From Carnegiea gigantea (Eukaryota; Streptophyta; Magnoliopsida; Caryophyllales; Cactaceae): a stretch of 64,000 nucleotides of DNA. Location: assembly GCA_029747015.1 (NCBI GenBank), contig JAKOGI010001335.1:62001-126000 (forward strand). The letters run 5' to 3'. Below, one piece after another: positions 56,866 through 64,000 of the stretch. The notes below the pieces were generated by a model. It worked only from the letters and a program-made list of their open reading frames with translations, searched no databases and was not told the DNA's origin. Position 1 is the stretch's first letter. The number at the start of each line of letters is the position of its first letter. Both the position numbers and the translations under genes were made by a program.

Positions 56866-57765
56866 GCGACCCCTTCTCGGTCCTCGCGGTTCGTGGCATT
56901 TTGTGTATCATACACCGAGCTCATTGAGTTCAAGATTTTATTTTATTTTATTATGTTTTATTTGTTGAATATTTACATATGTTTAGATTGTGGGAGACTC
57001 TTAGGATCTTTCCGACAGTTTATTCGCTTGTCGAGGATAACCTACACACATTTGGATTTTCGCAAATTCCAGTTCATCATGTTGCACTTTCTTGTGTAAG
57101 ATTGTGAGGAATGTTAAGAAGGCAGCGTTCATGAAGAAATAGAGAAGAAAATGGTCATATATTTTTCGAAGGTGAAGAGTGAGTTATGTGCAGTTATTTG
57201 GTAACTAGGCTGTTTTGTTATCAAATACAGGTTGGGATGTTGTGTTTTGTCTGCATATTTTGTAGATACCATCATTGTTTGATTCAGCATTGGATTGTAA
57301 TACTGGCTTGTTTTTATTTGGTTTCACCAGTGCTTTCTAGCACTCTTTCTTTCACTATTTTTTGAAAGTTGAATAGAGATATTGTCAGGATAGTATTGAC
57401 CTTTTGTCCTTTTTTTAAAAAAAAACAATCAAGCTATATATGTTTCTAGCTAAAAGACCACCTTGTTCTTGTTCACTATGTATAGTAGTCTATACTTCAC
57501 AATCTGTCTAACCTCTTCACTTGCACACTCCACCCCCTTTTGGTTTGCTAAAAATTTCCTCTTGTTTCTCCCTCCACTGGACGTACATAGAGGTAGCAAG
57601 GGCTAAACAGAATCCTCATCTCAGCCTTTAAGGATGGATGCCTTAAAATCCACTTTAGGAGCTCATCTAGTTCAATTTGTGCCCCGAAATACCCAGCCAT
57701 TGAAAAACTAGTCTCAGTAGCAACTAGATAGAAATAGATGTGAGTGATTTTTTGATGCCCAGCGC
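56866..57765. other. Syntaxin 3' UTR and spacer
   Basis: T-rich sequence with ATTTTATTTTATTATG near 56938 fits a 3' UTR. Beyond about 57400 no gene is seen. Confidence 0.45.
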
Positions 57766-57767
57766 TG

Positions 57768-57930
57768 ACTACAAGAAAAAAGGTCCAGGGTGACAAGCGA
57801 GTATGTTGCCCGGCCCTAACTACATTTTTGTCGCCTTTGAACCTAGGGCATCAAAAGAAAATTTTTGCAAATTCGTAGCCCTACCACTGCCGCCTTAGGT
57901 TAGGCTACGAATAAATATAAAAAATACTTG
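57768..57930. mobile_element. Possible CACTA (En/Spm) terminus
   Basis: GACTACAAGAAAAAAGG differs by one base from the usual CACTACAAGAAAA terminus and is followed by GGGTGACAAG / TGCCCGGCCC / TTGTCGCC motifs like the subterminal repeats of CACTA elements. No second end and no transposase are visible, so it would be a truncated remnant. Confidence 0.3.
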
Positions 57931-59365
57931 TCACTTTCCAGTTTAAGCAACGACTGTAAATAAACTTGATAGGTATATCAAAGTCTTGAAACTAGACTGT
58001 TCAAGGAAATTGAATTACTGTTTCAATCATCTGAGCATTTGTAAATGTACGGACATGCCTAAACAAGTTTGCCTAGAACTTAAAACATTATTTGGGATTC
58101 AAAGCACCCTGACTTCATACAATGAGAGGAGTCTTTAAGACATTAACTTGAAATTAGTTGATTTCCTCCCTTCCATAATTCCACAAAAATTAAAATATTA
58201 TTGAATTTGGGGCAATTTCTTACTAAATTCTAATTTAGAAGGCCAACATATATTTCGAAAATTTAGACATCAATATATATTATTCAATTATGAGTTTTTA
58301 GTTTTAGTAATAAAAAAATAGATTTTTCTTTTTCCCTATTTTTCTACTTTCGAAAGAAATTTTAGAACGTCTCATATTTTTTTCTTTTTTTTGGAATTTT
58401 ACTGTTGGTCTATTTCATATAAACATCTTAGGTCTTTGATTTGTGAACTAAGAAATCCATTATTCGCAGGCATTATATGAGACAATTGTGTGTATGATGT
58501 TCCTCTAATCCCACGGGATCAAAGCCCAAAATGCAAAAGAAAAACAATCCTAAGAAGAGGAAACATGCGTAGCGTAACAAATATCAAGCAAAAAGTAGAC
58601 AAATATTTTGCGTAGGCAAATGTATAACAAACAAGATGTGGAGCATTAACAAAGAAGACGTGAAGCATTGCTTAAGAGCTTGGCATTAGTAATCCATTTC
58701 TCGGGTGCAAAACTCATGAGGGTTTTTTAAATAAAAGATTATCTTTGTATCTTTTTTTTCGACGACATTCTCCTAATCTTTTTTTTAAAGATTCTGCTAG
58801 TCAAAGTTGGTGCCCACTGCTCCTCGCCCAGCTCCCTCTTCCTAAAATCTCACACTCACCCCTCTCCTGTTTCTAGGCCACCGGCGGTGGCTGCCTTGGC
58901 CTCCGTCACCGGCCTTGCCACCTCCCTCATCCCTGGTTTATGTCCACTTTGTACTTGACCTTGTCTCTTCTCATTTTTATCACTTGTCTTCCCTGTTTTT
59001 GTGGAGTTAGGGTTTTGTTTCGGGTGTCTCCTCCAATTGATTTGCAGATCGAAGGATAAAATAGACGATGTTTTTAGAGACAGTGACCAATTCGCATTTC
59101 TTGAAATTTCCAGGATCGCGTTTAGCCATCAATTGGCCATTAGTTTGGGTTGGCTTCTCTTCTCCACAGCTCACATCAAGTGTGTTTGTTTCTTAACTTC
59201 CCTTTGATGCTCCTATCTTTAATTATTGTTACTTGTGGCTTAGCAGTGTTGATTTGATCCAGTGTTTGGGTTACTCGTTTGGGATTTTGTTAGTTGGTGT
59301 TTGAACACTGGTTTGAAAACTGAAAAAAGGTAGTGTAGGAAATACCACCATGGACCACTTTGACC
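57931..59365. other. Spacer, no gene
   Basis: AT-rich to about 58790. Then comes a C-rich patch at 58805-58935 (GCCACCGGCGGTGGCTGCC) and a frame at 59001-59207 without family resemblance. The C-rich patch could be the 5' leader of the gene copied at 59370, but this is a guess. Confidence 0.35.
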
Positions 59366-59369
59366 AACT

Positions 59370-61056
59370 AGGGTATTGATGATCCCCTTCAAGCAGCTCT
59401 CATTCAAATTCATCTTGAGGATCATGAGTGGGATAAAATTGCTCAAGTTGTGCTTCAAACGGAGGGGCCTAGTAAAATACTTGATATAGATGAAGGGAAT
59501 AAGTGTTTCAAAAATAGAGACTTCGCCAATGCCTCAGCCTCTTACTTACATGGTATCAAATTGTTGTGTTTTAGCTGTATAATCTCATATGCTAATGAGG
59601 CTTGTTTCAAACACTTGGCTATCTCCCTGAACCTTCGCCTTCACCTGGTTGCCTTAGAATTGAAATAGGGAAATTTTCAATTCGCCATGACGTTATATTC
59701 TTTGGTTCTTGATTTTGAGCCTAACAAATACGAAAACCTTGCTTAGGAGAGTTAAAGTAGCTTTTGGTTTGCGTAATTTCCACCTAGCCTTATGTGATTT
59801 GAGGGAAGCTACCTAAATTAGACCATAAAATCCTGAAATTACAAACGAACTTGTGAAAGTTGAAAGTGAGAATTGTCAGATTGGGACTAGCAATAAGGAT
59901 TTGAAGGAGTCAAAGCATGATGGTAGTTGTCTAGAGGACTGGTCTTCTGTGGAGTCAAAATCTGAATGCAAGGAGGGGATCAATACTCAGTGTCAAAAGT
60001 TGGGTATAGCCCCTGGAGATGAATCGATTATCACTTCTATCTTGGAGGATCCATGTGAAGAAGCTAATTTAGATGCTACGCCTATAACCAAAGAGGTAAA
60101 TGGAGAAACTAAGCTAGCTGAGAACTCAAATATGGATCTTGAGCAAGAAGGCATGTATTTCAGTTTGGCAACAATCTCTACCACAAATATGGAGGGTAGA
60201 TCAAGTATTAATTCTACTACATCCCCTGCATCTTTTTCAATGGATACTGACAACTCCCTAGAGGTTGTTTTCCACTTACCAAGCATGGTTAATAAAATGC
60301 ATTCCCAAAAATCCCTTCGGTTATCTCACTCCACTTATTTAAAGATTGCACAAGGGGGAATGAGTGAATTTATGATAGTAGAACAATGTCCTACATGGTT
60401 GTTCGAGCTAGACTAAAGGTTAGCCGCGACATGGAGGAACAGGTCTTGGCTAGCGATGACCACAACGTAGAGCTGACAATGAAAGACAACCTCAACACTG
60501 CCAATGTGATACATTCAAATGCCCAGTACACAACGTGCCAAGAAAATGGTGCTACTAGTGTCTTTCATTTTTTCGACATAAGATCAGATTGGCAGCGAAA
60601 GGAGGAAATAGAACAGAAAGAAGAGCTACAAATCATGGCAGCAGAGGCGAATTGCAAGGAAAGTTTTTTTAATAATTCCAATTGGAATGAGGTATGACTC
60701 AACATCTTTTCACTCTAACTTCTTTAAATGGTGCGGGAAAGATTGTAAGGAAGATAAGAGGTTTAAGCGCTGGCTACGACATGGGTGTATCCAAACTCAT
60801 CAGGATAATGGCTACAATGGCCTTCAGAGTCAGCATCGAAAAAGAAAGGACGATGTATTACGGTTGGAGGATATGCAACTCATCTTCAAGAGATGGCTTG
60901 CAATCAATGGCGAGTATTCTAATTACTGTCGGTGTACTATTATTAGACTCTTTGGAGCAATGTCACCAAAAATCGGTTGTGTAAGTTAGTTTTGGACTTT
61001 CTTAGTAGTTTTTATGCTTTGTTGTAATATTTGCATTACCCTACAGATTAAAAAAA
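59370..61056 (+). pseudogene. Decayed TPR-repeat protein gene, possibly a processed copy
   Basis: From 59370 one frame reads GIDDPLQAALIQIHLEDHEW, then DIDEGNKCFKNRDFANASAS with YLHGIKLLCF, a first TPR-like helix pair (GNKxFKNxDFxxAxxxYxxGI). A stop follows at 59666. A second TPR-like stretch, RVKVAFGLRNFHLALCDLRE, lies at 59752-59810 with stops after it. Then 59853-60416 is a Ser/Glu-rich open stretch, followed by 60386-60697 (with EEIEQKEELQIMAAEANCKE) and 60687-60989. At least three stops and two frame changes break it, and no intron can be placed. An A9 run at about 61047-61056 ends it. The parent protein is not identified. Confidence 0.5.
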
Positions 61057-61893
61057 AAGTTGGTTTCAATTAATTTTTGTTCACAAAAAGGTACTTAAGC
61101 ATGAAACAATAATATATTACTCACCAAGAGCTGACCGTTTTTTTTTTTTTTTTTTAACTAAAAACTAATCTACCGGGAGTATATAATAGGATATTTTGAC
61201 CACCTCGAGCCCCCGTCACCTGGTATTTGTCGCATTGAGTGCAACACTGATAGGCAGTGAAGTGCAGCCGAGATGGAAGAAGAAAGAGTGACAACATGTG
61301 GTGGGTTAATTTAGCCGGTATAGGGAAAGGTGTGGGGAAGTGATTGGAATGAGGTGGGCTAATCAATTGCAATTTAATTAAGGATATTATTTAGCCGTTC
61401 ATGTAAATGTTAGTAATGAACGAAGTTAAGACATTTTAGTAAGTGGAGTTTTTTGAAAACTTTGCCGTAAGTAATTTATTTCTAAAAAAGGTAATGAATA
61501 TCTATACATTGTTTTTAGTGATAGAAAATATTCTACTTGACATCTTTTTTAACTATCGTATAGTGTAATTTATTACGTACACTTAGAAGTTTATACTCAT
61601 AGATTCACATTAACAACCAACATGTAAATTAAACTTTTTTATCAAAAAATACGTGCGCCTGAGATTGGAGATAACCATCCTGGGGAGGTACTAGTGGGTT
61701 GTGATTACTCAAATTTTTTAAAAATAAAAACAGCTCGTGATTAGAATTTGGTCATGCTACATTAAAAAAATAGGAAATGCAATTTTTTTTTTTTTTGTAG
61801 AAAACAAAACCTAAATCTTGCATTATCACTTGAATTTTCTTATTTTTAAAATTATCATTACTCATTGGGCACATTAATTTGAATATCGTTGAC
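61057..61893. other. Spacer before the foldback element
   Basis: AT-rich with T20 at 61138-61157 and T/A runs near 61780-61797. No gene or RNA seen. Confidence 0.5.
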
Positions 61894-61914
61894 TAAGGCT
61901 CTGTTCTTTTCGTG

Positions 61915-62110
61915 GGTAAATTGGGTGGGTAAAAGGGTGAAGTAGGTTGAGGTAGGTTGAAGTGGGTTGAGGTAGGTTGAAGTTGGTATTTTTTTTTTAG
62001 GTGGGTTGAAATAGGTTGAAGTAGGTTGAAGTGGGTTGATGTTGGTTGAAGTGGGTTGAAGTTGGTATATTTTTTATGTAGTGGGTTGAAGTGGGTTAAA
62101 ATAATAAGAA
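61915..62110 (+). repeat. Minisatellite arm, GTRGGTTGAA units (left)
   Basis: About fifteen degenerate units of 9-10 bp (AGGTTGAAGT, GGGTTGAAGT, GGTTGAGGT) in three blocks separated by GGTATTTTTTTTTT and GGTATATTTTTTATGTA. The right arm (63665-63830) carries the same units in reverse complement with the same block order. Confidence 0.85.
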
Positions 62111-62165
62111 TGTAACTAATGTGTGATAATTTTTGAAGTTATCGAAATTTTGTGAAATTTTTGTT

Positions 62166-63081
62166 TATTCTTTTTTATTTTTTATTTTTTATTTTTTATT
62201 TTTTATTTTTGTATTTTGTATTTTGTATTTTTATTTTTTATTTTTATTTTTCGTTTTTCGTTTTTCGTTTTTTTCATTTTCTCATTTTTTTATTTTTTAT
62301 TTTTTATTTTTTATTTTTATATTTTATTTTTCATTTTTTATTTTTTATTTTTTAATTTTTGTATTTTTCATTTTTTATTTTTTATTTTTCATTTTTTATT
62401 TTTTTATTTTTCGTTTTTCATTTTTTCATTTTTTATTTTTTATTTTTCATTTTTTATTTTTCATTTTTCATTTTTTACATTTTTCATTTTTTATTTTATA
62501 TTTTATATTTTATATTTTTTTATGTTTTATTTTTCATTTTTCATTTTTTATTTTTTTATTTTTGTATTTTTCATTTTTCATTTTTCATTTTTCATTTTTT
62601 ATTTTTTATTTTGTATTTTTGTATTTTGTATTTTGTATTTTGTATTTTTTATTTTGTATTTTTTATTTTTCATTTTTTATTTTTTATATTTTATTTTTCA
62701 TTTTTCATTTTTTATTTTTTATTTTTTATTTTTGTATTTTTCATTTTTTTATTTTTTTATTTGTCGTTTTTATTTTTTATTTTTTATTTTTTTATTTTTT
62801 ATTTTTTATTTTCATTTTAATTTTTCATTTTTTATATTTTTTTATTTTTCATTTTTTATTTTTTTATGTTTTATTTTTTATTTTTTATTTTTTATTTTTT
62901 ATTTTAGTATTTTTCATTTTTCATTTTTCATTTTTCATTTTTTATTTTTTATTTTGTATTTTTGTATTTTTGTATTTTGTGTTTTGTATTTTGTATTTTG
63001 TATTTTTGTATTTTTTATTTTTTATTTTTCATTTTTCATTTTTATTTTTTTAAATTTTATCTTTTTTTTGTTTCTAATTTT

Positions 63082-63112
<31 letters not shown>

Positions 63113-63198
63113 ATTTTTTTAATTTCTTGGTTCTTATTTTTTATTTTTTATTTTTTAAATTTTTAATTTTTAATTTTTAATTTTTAAATTTTTATTCA
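62166..63198 (+). repeat. T-rich low-complexity arm built on TTTTTA/TTTTTC/TTTTTG words
   Basis: About 1 kb of ATTTTT, CATTTTT and GTATTTT words on one strand. Frames of 153 to 316 codons run through it, giving only F/I/Y/L strings. They exist because TTT/TTC/TAT-type words avoid stops in these phases, and they should not be read as proteins. A run of four or more GTATTTT words occurs near 62205, 62605 and 62945. Confidence 0.9.
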
Positions 63199-63596
63199 AA
63201 AATAAAAATTAAAATTAAAAAATAAGAAATAAAAAGTAAAAAATAAAACAAACATCATAAAAAATACAAAATAAAAAATAAAAAATAAGAACCAAGAAAT
63301 TAAAAAAATAAAAAATAAAAAATAAGAAAATAAAAAATAAAAAATAAAAAATAAAAATAAAAAGTAAAAAATAAAAAACAAAATATAAAAATAAAAAATA
63401 AAAAATAAAAAATAAAAAATATAAATAAAAAATATAAATAAAAAATAAAATAAAAAATAAAAATAAAAATAAAAATAAAAAATAGAAAATAAAAATAGAA
63501 AATACAAAATACAAAATACAAAATAAAAAAATACAAAATACAAAATACAAAATACAAAATAAATAATAAACAATAAAAAATAAAAAATATAAAAGT
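63199..63596 (+). repeat. A-rich low-complexity arm, complement of the T-rich arm
   Basis: About 0.4 kb of AAAAAT/AAAATAC words. AAGAACCAAGAAATT at 63287-63301 pairs exactly with AATTTCTTGGTTCTT at 63121-63135, fixing the fold centre near 63211. Minus-strand frames of 113 to 138 codons here are the same low-complexity artefact. Confidence 0.88.
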
Positions 63597-63903
63597 ATGA
63601 GCATAAATTTCACAAATTTCGATAATTTCATAAATTATCAAACATTAGTTACATTCTCGTTATTTTAACCCACTTCAATCTACCACATACAAAATAAACC
63701 AACTTCAACGCACTTCAACCTACATCAATCCACTTCAATCTAGTTCAACCTATTTCAACCCAACTCAAAAAAAAAAAAAAAATACCAACTTCAGCCTACC
63801 TCAACCTACTTCAACCGACTTCACCTTTTTTCCCACCCAATGTACTCACGAAAACAACAGGCCCTAAATCCTATATGATACTTTACAAATTATTAAAATT
63901 ATG

Positions 63904-64000
63904 AAGGGGTGGGTTGAAGTTGGTTGAAGTGGGTTGAAGTAGGTTGAAGTAGGTTGAGGTTAGTATTTTTTTCAGGTGGGTTGAAGTAGGTTGAAATAGG
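63904..64000 (+). repeat. Start of a second GGTTGAAGT-type arm, cut by the window end
   Basis: GGGTGGGTTGAAGTTGGTTG and following units, then TTAGTATTTTTTTCAGGTGG and GTTGAAGTAGGTTGAAATAG, reproduce the unit and block order of 61921-62030 in the same orientation. The Harbinger-like terminal 20 bases are not present in front of it. The continuation lies outside the window. Confidence 0.75.

Larger units (their letters stand above)
61897..63864. mobile_element. Large inverted-repeat (foldback) element with Harbinger-like ends, 1968 bp
   Basis: TAA flanks both sides (61894-61896 and 63865-63867), the 3-bp duplication used by PIF/Harbinger elements. Termini: GGCTCTGTTCTTTTCGTGGG at the left and, reverse complemented, GGGCCTGTTGTTTTCGTGAG at the right, close to the GGSCCTGTT start common in Tourist/Harbinger MITEs. 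About 265 bp of each arm is a matched inverted repeat built of GTRGGTTGAA-type minisatellite units plus a unique block (TTATCGAAATTTTGTGAAAT). The inner part is T-rich on the left (62166-63198) and A-rich on the right (63199-63596). No transposase. Confidence 0.8.

Noticed and set aside
62133..63166. Open frames of 306 and 316 codons with strings of Phe, Ile, Tyr and Leu, resembling a multi-pass membrane protein
   Set aside because: They are translations of TTTTTA/TTTTTC words in an inverted-repeat arm. All three phases and the complementary arm give similar strings, with no codon structure.
1..64000. tRNA genes, rRNA, snoRNA, microRNA precursors and CRISPR arrays
   Set aside because: I noticed no cloverleaf A/B-box pair with a CCA-proximal stem, no rRNA core, and no regular spacer array. 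The only tRNA-like signal is the viral primer site. A covariance-model scan was not possible here.

Overview
The window is nuclear DNA of a flowering plant. It carries an intron-rich plant-type TRAPPC8/TRS85 gene, an SYP12-type plasma-membrane syntaxin, Athila-type Ty3/gypsy and endogenous caulimovirus remnants, L1- and RTE-type LINEs and several MITE-like elements. The species cannot be fixed from sequence alone. Very long, LINE-filled introns and AT-rich spacers suggest a medium-to-large genome, perhaps woody or early-diverging.

Layout. 1-5920: a degraded Athila-type Ty3/gypsy element (+), with RT, RNase H and integrase fragments, a long 3' non-coding part, a polypurine tract and a 3' LTR. 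5921-11602: an endogenous pararetrovirus relic (-) butted against that LTR, with a tRNA-Met primer site, a nucleic-acid-binding knuckle, RT, RNase H and a second ORF. 11603-15688: AT-rich spacer with a DUF1218-like gene fragment, an AT tandem repeat and a 370-bp Mutator-type MITE with a perfect 9-bp target duplication. 15723-50837: one intact gene, TRAPPC8/TRS85, reconstructed as 28 exons encoding 1274 residues. Intron 1 is about 15.8 kb and holds LINE copies in both orientations, a non-autonomous hAT element and an RTE scrap. Later introns carry more LINE tails, a MITE pair and a large RTE fragment. 53492-56865: a two-exon SYP12-clade syntaxin of 294 residues. 59370-61056: a decayed TPR-protein copy. 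61897-63864: a roughly 2-kb inverted-repeat element of unusual structure. Its ends look like PIF/Harbinger TIRs with a TAA target duplication, then come GGTTGAAGT-type minisatellite arms and T-rich/A-rich inner arms. A second copy begins near 63900.

Only two genes look functional, and both serve membrane traffic. TRAPPC8 belongs to the TRAPPIII tethering and Rab-activating complex, and the syntaxin acts in fusion at the plasma membrane. Their adjacency is probably chance. Everything else is transposon or virus debris, and most recognisable coding domains in it carry stops, frameshifts or lost catalytic residues.
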